From assembly GCA_002842465.1 (NCBI GenBank), contig PHDA01000018.1:1-56382 (forward strand): a stretch of DNA of 56,382 bases. Reading direction: 5' to 3'. Below the pieces are notes generated by a model. It saw only the letters and a program-made list of their open reading frames with translations, made no database searches and was not told where the DNA came from. The position numbers and the translations under genes were made by a program. Shown here in pieces: positions 10,395-19,041 of the stretch; position 1 is the stretch's first letter; every line of letters begins with the position of its first letter. This DNA comes from Bacteroidetes bacterium HGW-Bacteroidetes-7 (GTDB taxonomy: Bacteria > Bacteroidota > Bacteroidia > Bacteroidales > UBA932).

Positions 10395-12173
10395 TTAGAA
10401 CTTTATACCAAGGCCTAATCCTCCGTTTAAACCGGGCATAGAGTAACTGGACATAAAGATCACCTCTGAGTCAAGAATATTGTTCACCTTAAAGAACAGC
10501 GAGAGATTTTTACTATGAACATAGGTCAGTTCAAAATTTACCAGAGCGTATGATGGGGCATATTTTCTTCCGGGGTTGTAGTAAGAGCTTAACAAATCTT
10601 CAATAAAGAGTGCGGGACTTTTTTTTCTGTAGTCAGCAGTAATATTTGCAATTATTCTCTCTCTCCAGTTGTATCTAACATTTGACCTTATCTCAAGAGG
10701 TGAGTAGTTGTAATGATTATTGGTCATGTTATTATCGTCACGAAAACCGTAGAAATCAAATCCTGCACCTGCCTCGAGTCCTTCTGACTTCCATGCAAGA
10801 TCGGCCCCGATTCCGGTTCTCTTTTCGTGTTCATATATCGCATTAAAGCTGTATGAAGGCATATAAGAGCCTGTCATTGCTAACGGAACAGCGTAGAAGT
10901 AGATCTGATTGTTATATTCGTAATATCCGGCGTAAATATTGAATGAGAGCCTCTCAAACATCTTCCCTTTGAAACCTCCTCTTGCAATAACGGGCTGCTC
11001 GGTATTCTTTACATCAACTTCAGGATGAATCCAAGGATTCTTCTCAAGTAACTTTCTGTAGTTTGTAAAGTTATTTTTGCCATCAATACCTGCATATATC
11101 CAAAGATTATCTTTAAAAATTCTGAAAGAGGCTATGCCTTTGAAGTAGATATTGTAGTCTCTATCTGCAGACTCCCACCAGAGATTGTACTTAAGACCTG
11201 CTTCGAAATCCCATCTACCACTTTTAAAGATGTATCTGGGGTGTAATTCAAGATTACTTCTGTCAAGAGATTCTGATCCGAAAGAGTTGGATGATTCGTA
11301 TGTTATTCCTGCAAGAATTTTATTGGATCCGCCAAATCCTGCTCCCATAAGTGCAGATACTTCAATCGTTTTTTCATCGGACTCTTTTGAAATAAGTGTT
11401 TCCGGATTATTCAAGGCAGTAAATGATGCCTCTCCCTTTAGAGCAGAATATGCAATGTTTAAACCGTAAATAAATGTATTAGGACTTGCATCAGCTGATT
11501 TTAAGAAAAAACCTGCAGAGTAAATGTTGTTCCTCTGAGACAGGGAGTCTTTCATATATGATCTTCCATAGGTATTGGCTCCGTTAAATTTGCCGTAATA
11601 ACTATTCATGTTGTTCTGAAACGCTGCGTTTATTCCGGTTTCACCACTTTTCCACTTATATGAAAACTTAAGCCCGGCATCATTATTATATGATGGAGCA
11701 TAAGATTTGTGCTCTGTTTGCTTGATTTCAAAACCATTAAGCTCTGTTCCTCTTAGTTTTCCGTGGTAAGATTCGTGTCCTGCATAGATAAGTGCCGAAA
11801 ATGATTCCGGCAGTCTGGGCTGAATGAATAACTTTCCATACGGATTAAAAGGGAAACTGCTGCCGGCTTTTAAATATATAAATGGTTGTATAGCTCTTTT
11901 TTCACTCTCGATTGAGGCAGAGGGCAGGGGCGAAAATTCATACAAGTCTTTCAATGGTCGGTCAAAAATTGAGTATTTGAAACTCATATCAAAAATACCC
12001 AATGAGTCAGCAAATGAGCTGAATAATTTGCCTTTTGTTATTTCAAGAAGTTTGGCGTCATAGTCTCTTTTAACCTCCAGTGTAGGGTCAATTCTTTGCT
12101 GAGCAAATAGTGTGGCACCATTAAGTAATAGTACTACCAAATATATTTTTTTGCTGTATGTTTTTGCTGTCAT
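10395..12173 (-). CDS. Outer-membrane beta-barrel protein, TonB-receptor-like without plug
   Basis: A 592-residue exported protein: signal peptide 'KKIYLVVLLLNGATLFA', then many alternating aromatic/polar strands and a C-terminal aromatic 'GLGLGIKF', the typical last strand recognised by the BAM complex. The strand pattern resembles the barrel part of TonB-dependent receptors ('VNNILDSEVIF'), but no plug domain is visible. The TPR gene ends 9 bases upstream, so the two are co-expressed. The pairing suggests a barrel with a periplasmic scaffold partner. Substrate or role unknown. Confidence 0.75.
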   Translation of the reverse strand: MTAKTYSKKIYLVVLLLNGATLFAQQRIDPTLEVKRDYDAKLLEITKGKLFSSFADSLGIFDMSFKYSIFDRPLKDLYEFSPLPSASIESEKRAIQPFIYLKAGSSFPFNPYGKLFIQPRLPESFSALIYAGHESYHGKLRGTELNGFEIKQTEHKSYAPSYNNDAGLKFSYKWKSGETGINAAFQNNMNSYYGKFNGANTYGRSYMKDSLSQRNNIYSAGFFLKSADASPNTFIYGLNIAYSALKGEASFTALNNPETLISKESDEKTIEVSALMGAGFGGSNKILAGITYESSNSFGSESLDRSNLELHPRYIFKSGRWDFEAGLKYNLWWESADRDYNIYFKGIASFRIFKDNLWIYAGIDGKNNFTNYRKLLEKNPWIHPEVDVKNTEQPVIARGGFKGKMFERLSFNIYAGYYEYNNQIYFYAVPLAMTGSYMPSYSFNAIYEHEKRTGIGADLAWKSEGLEAGAGFDFYGFRDDNNMTNNHYNYSPLEIRSNVRYNWRERIIANITADYRKKSPALFIEDLLSSYYNPGRKYAPSYALVNFELTYVHSKNLSLFFKVNNILDSEVIFMSSYSMPGLNGGLGLGIKF

Positions 12174-12182
12174 GGCCGTATT

Positions 12183-15100
12183 TTATTTTTTTTCTGATAG
12201 TTTGTTAAGCCTCATTCTCAGTTGCTCTTCTATGTCATCTTTTCCCTGAGGTTTATAAGATTCAAAGATGCTCTTATATGTGGCCTCTGCCTGATCCCAG
12301 TTTTCTCGTTCTGCAAAAGAATCTCCAAGTAAAATGTAGCTTTTTGCAAGCCAGTAGCTTTGGGGAGTTCTGCTTTCGGCAAAAGAGTAAACATCCTTCT
12401 CAACCTTTATGAAATCTCCTTTGTCAAATGCATCGGATATAAGTAAATAGGCGCTCTCTGCCCCTTCTGGATTGATTTTGTTTTTAGCAAGATCATTTAA
12501 ATATGATATGGCTTTTGCTCTTTCACCCAGCATCCAGTATGATTTAGCAATCACAAATTTAACCCGCGTTCTCTCCTGATCGGTAATGTTAAAACTTTCA
12601 CTTCTAATACCCTCCGCAATAGCATTCTCATACTGTTTGTCCATGTAAAAAGAGTTAGTTTTACCAAGCTGTGCTTCAACCTTGTTATTTTCAAGCTGTG
12701 CTATTCTACTAAGAGTAGAGTAGGCTTTGTTTGCCTGTCTGTAGTTCTCAATCTGATAGGAAATTCTTGCATAATTCAGGGTAGCAAGCTCCGTAAAAGA
12801 GCCCTCTCCAATCTCCATCACTTTAAGAAAAGCATCAAGTGCAAGTTCTGGCTTTCCTGTTTTCTGGTATGATTCTCCCATGTAAAAATATGCCTGTGCA
12901 GCTTTAGTTCCTGTCGGATAACTCTTAATGAATGAGTTTAGAGAGCTTAATGCCAGAGCATAGTTGCCTGACAAAAAGTGTTTTTCGGCGGAACTGAAAA
13001 TAATAAGTTCTCTTTCGTCAGTTGTTCTTACTTTTGAAAGACCTAATCCATCAAGGAATGCTAAAAAGTCCTCGGCTCTGCCCTGGTCCTGATAAATATT
13101 TTCAAGGCCGGCTATGGCTGCTGATGCCTCTGGTGATTGAGGAGTCTCTTGAAGAATTTTTTTATAAAAATCTGCAGCATTGTTGCTTTCGCCTCTGTTT
13201 AGAGCAATCAACCCTAATTCTAACAGGGCTTTTGGATAGAATGGAGTGGTTGCAAATTTGTCTTTCAAGTCATTAAAATACCCTGTTGCTTCTGAGTATT
13301 CTCCTTTCTGAACAAGTGTTCTTCCCAGCTCGTATAGAACTTCCGGGTAAAGATGAGGGCTGAGGTTTGCAGAGACAAGCTCTTTGAGAAGGCCTGCCTT
13401 TCTGCTGTCGTCTCCTAAAAGTCCATGCGCTATTGCCATCTGGAATGACGCATACTGCTTTAATGAAGCTTTGCTGTTGCTGACTCCTGAAAAAGCGGTA
13501 ATTGCCTCTGTATATTTTCTTTGCATAAAGAGACAGTCTCCAAGGCGTGTGACAGCTTCGTCAGCATATAAAATATCGCCTGTCGGCAGATTCAGATATC
13601 TTTTAAACCAAGCCTCTGCCTGTTCGAAATTTGCAAGTTTGAAGTAGGAGTAAGCCAGGTTGTAAAGCGATGTTGAATATTCCCTGTTTCCTTTAAAGGT
13701 GCTGTTTCTTGTTGCAAGCGCAAGGTTGATATCTACAGAGCGTTGAAAACGGTTGTCTCTGTAATACGCTTCTGCCAGCCAAAATTGAGTTACATTGAGT
13801 AAATTATTGTTGTAGTTCCCATTTGTAATAGAAAGCTCAAAAACAGGAATTGCCTCTCTGTATGCACCAAGGTTAATTAGCTGCATACCCCTTAAAAAAG
13901 TAGCCTTCTGCAGGTTAATAATATCCTTAGACGAGGGGTTTCGGATGGTTCTTAAAACATCAATTGCTGATCTGTAATCCTGCTTTAATAAGTATGATGT
14001 TGCAATATAGTTCTGTATCTCATTAAATTTCTGTTCTGTAGGGGAGTATGTGTCAAGATAGCGCCTGAATACACCAATATCAGAGTTAAGGTCAAAAGAG
14101 AGTTTTGCAAAATTGAACATAGCATCCTCTTTTATTGTAAGATCGTGCATACCTTCTGATGCATTTCTGAAACTGTTTAGCGCTTCAACCTTATTTTTTA
14201 TCTCAATATAGCTTCTACCTAAGTGATATGAAGCGTTTTGCGATAGTGAATCATCCTCGCCGATAAGCTGTTTAAGAATCTCAATTGCCTGTTCATATCT
14301 TTTTTGGGTGTAGGCAATTATTCCGGCGTAATAGATATCTTTTCTTGTAAGATTGCCACTTTCAGCAGAATATCTGTCAAAGTAAAACTGGGCACTTTCA
14401 GTGTTGCCGAGAGCGAAAAAAGACTCAGAGACCACTCTTGCAGTTTTTATACGGAGCTCACTAGTAAGTTGCTGGTATAAAGCCTCTCCATTTTTAACAA
14501 CATACTCATAATCTTTAAGCATGAATTTACTCTCGAGGATATAATATTTTGCCAGCAGGGTAAAGCGGGGGTCTTTTTCAATTTTTGAAAAAAGTTCGAT
14601 TGCCTTTTTGAAATCCCTCTTCATATACTCAATATGAGCAGAATAGTAGATAGCAGGATTTGAGTAGCTCCCGAAAGGAAGTCTGTTGATAATTGCAAAG
14701 TTTGAAAGAGCCTCCTGATTATTACCCGTGCGTAGGTTGGCATAACCATATTTAAAGTGGAACTCGGCTTTTTGAGAAGGGGGAAGAGTACTTGGATTTA
14801 TTGCTGATAAAATTCTGTATGCTTCGCTAAAATTGCTCAGATTAAAATAGTGTGATCCGTATTTAAGATCAATCTCGTTCATTTTAGGTGATTCGGGGTA
14901 CTTGCTTTTTATCTCTTGAACTTTAAAATCAATATCAGGTCTGGAAAGTTCAATTGATATTAGGACAAGATAGCTCTCAATCATAGACAATTCGGCTCGT
15001 TTTGATAAATCCGTATTAGTTTGTAGCAGTACAAACTCCTTTTCAGCTGCCTGATACACTCCCTTTGAATATAGATTTACAGCATTTTTATATTGTTCTG

Positions 15101-15200
15101 ATTGCTTTCCCGGTATTTGCGCATATATATAATTGCCAATAGAAGGCATGAGCAGTAATACGAGCAGCAAAATCATACCTCTTCTGTATGTAATTTCCAT
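12183..15200 (-). CDS. Large exported tetratricopeptide-repeat protein
   Basis: A 1005-residue protein. A basic start and hydrophobic stretch ('GMILLLVLLLMPSIGNYIYA') form a signal peptide. Almost all the rest is tandem TPR-like helical pairs with the usual G/Y/A spacing (for example 'AQAYFYMGESYQKTGKPELA', 'ASYHLGRSYIEIKNKVEAL'). TPR proteins are protein-protein scaffolds; in the periplasm of Bacteroidota they often serve envelope assembly or gliding/secretion. No catalytic motif is visible. It is transcribed divergently from ftsE and ahead of the barrel gene, with which it probably works. Exact function unknown. Confidence 0.85.
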   Translation of the reverse strand: MEITYRRGMILLLVLLLMPSIGNYIYAQIPGKQSEQYKNAVNLYSKGVYQAAEKEFVLLQTNTDLSKRAELSMIESYLVLISIELSRPDIDFKVQEIKSKYPESPKMNEIDLKYGSHYFNLSNFSEAYRILSAINPSTLPPSQKAEFHFKYGYANLRTGNNQEALSNFAIINRLPFGSYSNPAIYYSAHIEYMKRDFKKAIELFSKIEKDPRFTLLAKYYILESKFMLKDYEYVVKNGEALYQQLTSELRIKTARVVSESFFALGNTESAQFYFDRYSAESGNLTRKDIYYAGIIAYTQKRYEQAIEILKQLIGEDDSLSQNASYHLGRSYIEIKNKVEALNSFRNASEGMHDLTIKEDAMFNFAKLSFDLNSDIGVFRRYLDTYSPTEQKFNEIQNYIATSYLLKQDYRSAIDVLRTIRNPSSKDIINLQKATFLRGMQLINLGAYREAIPVFELSITNGNYNNNLLNVTQFWLAEAYYRDNRFQRSVDINLALATRNSTFKGNREYSTSLYNLAYSYFKLANFEQAEAWFKRYLNLPTGDILYADEAVTRLGDCLFMQRKYTEAITAFSGVSNSKASLKQYASFQMAIAHGLLGDDSRKAGLLKELVSANLSPHLYPEVLYELGRTLVQKGEYSEATGYFNDLKDKFATTPFYPKALLELGLIALNRGESNNAADFYKKILQETPQSPEASAAIAGLENIYQDQGRAEDFLAFLDGLGLSKVRTTDERELIIFSSAEKHFLSGNYALALSSLNSFIKSYPTGTKAAQAYFYMGESYQKTGKPELALDAFLKVMEIGEGSFTELATLNYARISYQIENYRQANKAYSTLSRIAQLENNKVEAQLGKTNSFYMDKQYENAIAEGIRSESFNITDQERTRVKFVIAKSYWMLGERAKAISYLNDLAKNKINPEGAESAYLLISDAFDKGDFIKVEKDVYSFAESRTPQSYWLAKSYILLGDSFAERENWDQAEATYKSIFESYKPQGKDDIEEQLRMRLNKLSEKK

Positions 15201-15244
15201 TGCAGATTGTTTTAATTAAATGGCAGTTTAAACTCCAAATTTAG

Positions 15245-15252
15245 TAAATTTG
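15245..15252 (+). promoter_or_regulatory. -7 box of ftsE
   Basis: TAAATTTG fits TAnnTTTG. The predicted transcript start (about 15259) leaves only about 15 bases before the ATG at 15274. This supports that ATG over a TTG at 15250 that lies within the box. Confidence 0.6.
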
Positions 15253-15273
15253 CCCTTATTAACACACAAAAAT

Positions 15274-16002
15274 ATGACATCAGACAGATCTCTCCCAATT
15301 ATTGAATTTTTTGATGCAGACATTGCAAAAGAGGAGAACCTGATAATATCGGGACTTAACCTCTCAATCTTCAGGGGAGACTTTATATATCTCCTTGGAA
15401 GGGTTGGAAGCGGTAAAACATCAATAATCAAAAGTATTATTGCTGAAACACCAATAAAATCAGGCAGAGCAAATGTTGCTGGATTTAAATTGGAGAAGAT
15501 TAAGGATAGGGAAATCCCATTTTTAAGGCGCAGAATAGGTGTTGTATTTCAGGATTTTCAGCTCCTTACCGACAGGTCAGTGTATGATAATCTTAGATTT
15601 GTACTTCAAGCTACAGGATGGACCAAAAACAGTGAAATAGACAACGTAATCAAAGAACGACTTGAAAGCGTAGATATGCTTAGAAAAAGCCATAAGATGC
15701 CCCATCAGCTTTCAGGCGGTGAACAGCAGAGAGTGGCAATAGCCAGAGCTCTTCTCAATAACCCGGAGATTATCCTTGCAGATGAGCCTACAGGTAATCT
15801 CGATTCTGAGACAGCTGGAGAGATTATGGATCTTCTTATTAATATCCATAAACTTTACGAACCGGCCATACTTTTTGTTACTCACAACAGAGCCCTCATG
15901 AAACGTTATCCCGGAAGAGTTTTGCTTTGTGAGAACATGAACTGCCGAGAAATAGAGCTCTCTCAGGAGATAGACTTTTCTCAACTTCTTGATATGTGGT
16001 AA
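15274..16002 (+). CDS. ftsE: Cell-division ABC transporter ATP-binding protein FtsE
   Basis: ATPase of the FtsEX complex, which controls septal peptidoglycan hydrolases at division. About 242 residues with Walker A 'GRVGSGKTS', Q-loop 'VVFQDFQLL', ABC signature 'LSGGEQQR', Walker B '[11 protein letters not shown]' and H-loop 'VTHNRAL'. The 'DFQLL' and 'DRSVYDNL' pattern is that of FtsE/LolD-type ATPases. No ftsX is beside it here; in Bacteroidota it is often elsewhere. nth follows after 6 bases in the same direction. Confidence 0.85.
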   Translation: MTSDRSLPIIEFFDADIAKEENLIISGLNLSIFRGDFIYLLGRVGSGKTSIIKSIIAETPIKSGRANVAGFKLEKIKDREIPFLRRRIGVVFQDFQLLTDRSVYDNLRFVLQATGWTKNSEIDNVIKERLESVDMLRKSHKMPHQLSGGEQQRVAIARALLNNPEIILADEPTGNLDSETAGEIMDLLINIHKLYEPAILFVTHNRALMKRYPGRVLLCENMNCREIELSQEIDFSQLLDMW

Positions 16003-16008
16003 TCCAGA

Positions 16009-16674
16009 ATGACAAAAAGAGAGAGATACAGAGCTGTTGTTGAGTGGTTCGTGCAACATATGCCAGTTGCCGAAAGCGAACTCAGGTACGAAAACCCATA
16101 TCAACTTGTTGTGGCAGTGATTCTTTCGGCCCAATGCACCGATAAGCGTGTTAACCTGGTTACTCCAATGTTTTTCGAGAAATTTCCAGACGCATCTAAA
16201 CTTTCACTTGCAAGCGAACAGGAGGTTTTTGATCTTATTAAGTCTGTAACTTACCCTAACAATAAGAGTAAAAGTCTGCTTGGCATGGCTAAAATGCTTA
16301 CTAACGAGTTTTCATCCGTTGTTCCTTCAGACCCGTTGTTACTGCAAAAATTACCTGGAGTTGGTAGAAAAACCGCCAATGTTATAGCCTCAGTTATTTA
16401 TAACATACCGGTTATAGCAGTTGATACACACGTTTATAGAATTTCAAGAAGATTAGGCCTTTCTACTGCAGATACTCCACTTGGAGTCGAACTTGATTTG
16501 ACTGAAAATATACCTGAACATCTAAGGGCAACGGCACACCATTGGCTCATTTTGCATGGCAGATATGTGTGCGTTGCCAGAAAACCTAAATGCAGCAGCT
16601 GTGGCTTATCGCCCTTCTGTCTCCAGTATCATAAGACCGGCGGGGCAGATCTCCATAAAGGTGGCTCCGTTTGA
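16009..16674 (+). CDS. nth: Endonuclease III (DNA glycosylase/AP lyase)
   Basis: Removes oxidised pyrimidines and nicks the abasic site in base-excision repair. The 221 residues carry the helix-hairpin-helix 'LPGVGRKTANV' with the catalytic Lys, the catalytic Asp in 'AVDTHVYR', and the [4Fe-4S] ligands Cx6Cx2Cx5C in 'CVARKPKCSSCGLSPFC'. All key residues are present. The ATG lies 6 bases after ftsE. Its last 69 bases overlap the 3' end of pyk on the other strand; both reading frames look genuine through the overlap. Confidence 0.96.
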   Translation: MTKRERYRAVVEWFVQHMPVAESELRYENPYQLVVAVILSAQCTDKRVNLVTPMFFEKFPDASKLSLASEQEVFDLIKSVTYPNNKSKSLLGMAKMLTNEFSSVVPSDPLLLQKLPGVGRKTANVIASVIYNIPVIAVDTHVYRISRRLGLSTADTPLGVELDLTENIPEHLRATAHHWLILHGRYVCVARKPKCSSCGLSPFCLQYHKTGGADLHKGGSV

Positions 16675-18039
16675 TGGTCCAAAACTTCCTCCGACTACCC
16701 CAATCACATCCTCTTTTGTAAAGCATTTATCATCAAGCAATCTGTTGATTGAGTTCTTTATGAATTTATCTTTACTTGCAGTCGGGTCCATTGAGTAGGC
16801 GTAAACTCCGTATGAGAGGGCAAGTTCTCGCATTACATGAGGTGCATAACACATTGCATATATTGGAGTTTTAGGTCTGAATGCGGATAGGTATCGGCCG
16901 GTTCTGCCTGTTCGGGTATCAAATACCATTGCTTTTATAGGCAATTTTCTTGTTGCATTTACAAGCTGGCAGCTGAGTACCGCAGCCACAGGGTGAGTTA
17001 TGTCAATTAATTCGAGAGAGTAAGATGGCCTGACCTGACTCTCAATTTCGTTTGCAATTTTTGTCATGGTACGTACTGCCTCGACAGCATATTTTCCATT
17101 TGCTGTTTCGCCGCTCAGCATTATTGCATCTGTCTTCTGATATATCGCATTTGCTACGTCACTCACCTCGGCCCTTGTAGGTCTTGGATTTTCGATCATA
17201 GAGTGAAGCATCTGAGTTGCAATAATAACAGGTTTTTTCCTCTCCTGGCACTTCTTGATAATTTGCCTCTGAATTGTCGGAATCTTCTGATACTCAATCT
17301 CTACACCTAAGTCTCCTCTGGCCACCATCACACCGTAGCAGTGTGATAAAATTTCATCAATATTATCTACACCCTCCTGGTTTTCAATTTTTGCGATAAT
17401 CTTTATGTGGCTTTTGTGGTTGTCTAGAACTCTCTGAATCTCTAAAAGGTCTTTTTTATTCCTAACGAATGAGTGTGCGATAAAGTCCAGATTGTTTTTA
17501 ATAGCCCACAATATATACTCATTATCTCTGTCAGATATCGATGGTAAATTAACCTGAACATTAGGAATGTTAATGCTTTTCCTTCCTTTGATTGTTCCAT
17601 CGTTATTGGCTTTGCAGTATAGTCTTGACGTGCATTTTCTTATTACTGTAAGCGAAATCTCTCCATCATCAATCAGAATATTAGAACCTACCGGAATTTC
17701 AGGTACCAGATGATTATAGTTTGTGTATAGAAGACCATTTCCGGATACTCCTAGTGGATTGTCTTCAAAAATTACTTCGTCTCCGGTTTTAACTGCAAAC
17801 CCACTGTCAAAAGACATGTTTGTAATTCTGATTTCAGGCCCTTTTGTATCAATTAGAATTGCAATTTTTTCGGATACTTTGCGTGTATTTTCTACTATTG
17901 GAAGAGAGGAATCAAGTGTAGTATGAGCAGAGTTTATTCTCACCACATTCATCCCTTCATTATACAAGTTCTTTATAAATTCTACACTGCAATTACGGTC
18001 CGATACCGTACATATTATCTTGGTTTTCTTTTCCGCCAT
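16606..18039 (-). CDS. pyk: Pyruvate kinase
   Basis: Final ATP-forming step of glycolysis (phosphoenolpyruvate to pyruvate). The 477 residues hold the barrel with 'RINSAHT', 'DTKGPEIRI', 'KIENQEGVDNIDEI', the signature 'MVARGDLGVEI', and 'MLSGETANGKYAVEAVRTM'. The C-terminal domain ends 'GGSFGPSNGATFMEI' and is of normal length. With ppdK at 33996-36713 the organism can interconvert PEP and pyruvate in both directions. It is convergent with and overlaps nth by 69 bases. Confidence 0.97.
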   Translation of the reverse strand: MAEKKTKIICTVSDRNCSVEFIKNLYNEGMNVVRINSAHTTLDSSLPIVENTRKVSEKIAILIDTKGPEIRITNMSFDSGFAVKTGDEVIFEDNPLGVSGNGLLYTNYNHLVPEIPVGSNILIDDGEISLTVIRKCTSRLYCKANNDGTIKGRKSINIPNVQVNLPSISDRDNEYILWAIKNNLDFIAHSFVRNKKDLLEIQRVLDNHKSHIKIIAKIENQEGVDNIDEILSHCYGVMVARGDLGVEIEYQKIPTIQRQIIKKCQERKKPVIIATQMLHSMIENPRPTRAEVSDVANAIYQKTDAIMLSGETANGKYAVEAVRTMTKIANEIESQVRPSYSLELIDITHPVAAVLSCQLVNATRKLPIKAMVFDTRTGRTGRYLSAFRPKTPIYAMCYAPHVMRELALSYGVYAYSMDPTASKDKFIKNSINRLLDDKCFTKEDVIGVVGGSFGPSNGATFMEICPAGLMILETEGR

Positions 18040-18047
18040 ATTTCTTC

Positions 18048-18055
18048 TAAATTTG
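18048..18055 (+). promoter_or_regulatory. -7 box of xerD
   Basis: TAAATTTG (TAnnTTTG) on the plus strand, 24 bases before the preferred TTG start at 18079. It faces the pyk -7 box, so the two transcripts begin face to face. Confidence 0.5.
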
Positions 18056-18059
18056 TCTG

Positions 18060-18067
18060 CAAAAGTA
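18060..18067 (-). promoter_or_regulatory. -7 box of pyk
   Basis: Reads TACTTTTG on the minus strand (TAnnTTTG), 20 bases before the pyk ATG. Confidence 0.55.
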
Positions 18068-18078
18068 ATTCATTTTAT

Positions 18079-19002
18079 TTGAAAAGGACGTTTAATAATA
18101 ATTTAATAACCGACTTCTCCTCTTATCTGAGACTAGAGAGGTCTCTGTCATTAAATAGTATTAACGCTTATTGTTCTGACATTTCAAAGCTTGTAATATT
18201 CCTGGAGACTTCACCTGACAACGGGGGCATAGTCAATCCCGAAAAGGCCACACCGTTGGTTTTGTCTACATTTATTGCAACGCTGCACAGCAAAAACCTC
18301 TCCAAAAGATCTCAGGCAAGGCTTATAAGTTCACTTAAGGCATTTTACAGATTTCTGGAAATTGAGGGAAGAGTTAAGGAGAGTGCTGCTGAAATGCTTG
18401 ACTTTCCAAAAGTTAAGCCATATCTTCCAATCGTTTTGTCGGTCGAGGAGGTGGAAAAAATTATTGATGGAATTGACCTTTCTCAAGACCAGGGGCACAG
18501 AAACAGAGCAATTGTTGAGATGCTTTACTCTTGCGGCCTAAGAGTGAGTGAACTTGTTAATCTTAGAATATCTGATCTCTTTTTTGATGAGGGTTTCATA
18601 AGGGTAACAGGCAAGGGAAGTAAACAGAGACTTGTTCCTGTTGGTGCTCCTGCAGTCTCTGCAGTAAAGCTATACCTTGAACAAAGAAAAAAATTAAAAT
18701 TCTCTTCCAAGAATGAAGATACTCTCTTCCTTAACAGAAGAGGTGGAAAATTAAGCAGAGAGATGGTATTCCTGATAATAAAAGGAGAGTCCAAAAAAGC
18801 AGGTATAGTCAAAGACATCTCTCCTCATACATTCAGGCACTCTTTTGCGACGCATATGGTAGAAAACGGAGCAGATCTAAGAGTAGTTCAGCAAATGCTT
18901 GGACATGAGAGCATATTAACAACCGAAATTTATACACATGTGAACAGTGAGAAATGGCGAGAGGGAATCCTTCGTTGCCATCCTAGGGCTAAATCGCACT
19001 AA
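18079..19002 (+). CDS. xerD: Tyrosine site-specific recombinase XerD-type
   Basis: Resolves chromosome dimers at dif with its XerC partner. From TTG at 18079 it has 307 residues, the usual Xer length. The frame is open back to 17923 but would then lie antisense inside pyk, and there is no ATG near the SAM-like core domain ('LITDFSSYLRLERSLSLNSI'). Catalytic residues are present: Arg in 'YSCGLRVSELVNL', Lys in 'RVTGKGSKQR', HxxR in 'SPHTFRHSFATHM', His in 'LGHESILTTEIYTHV' with the nucleophilic Tyr. No phage or integron context, so a housekeeping Xer is most likely. Confidence 0.88.
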   Translation: MKRTFNNNLITDFSSYLRLERSLSLNSINAYCSDISKLVIFLETSPDNGGIVNPEKATPLVLSTFIATLHSKNLSKRSQARLISSLKAFYRFLEIEGRVKESAAEMLDFPKVKPYLPIVLSVEEVEKIIDGIDLSQDQGHRNRAIVEMLYSCGLRVSELVNLRISDLFFDEGFIRVTGKGSKQRLVPVGAPAVSAVKLYLEQRKKLKFSSKNEDTLFLNRRGGKLSREMVFLIIKGESKKAGIVKDISPHTFRHSFATHMVENGADLRVVQQMLGHESILTTEIYTHVNSEKWREGILRCHPRAKSH

Positions 19003-19007
19003 GATGT

Positions 19008-19015
19008 TATATTTG
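19008..19015 (+). promoter_or_regulatory. -7 box of the TonB-dependent receptor gene
   Basis: TATATTTG (TAnnTTTG) 26 bases before the ATG at 19042. Confidence 0.55.
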
Positions 19016-19041
19016 CATTCTGAATTTTAAAAAGAGATTAT

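Noticed and set aside
17923..18078. N-terminal extension of XerD by 52 residues
   Set aside because: It would lie antisense inside pyk, upstream of the likely promoter box, and Xer proteins do not have such an extension.
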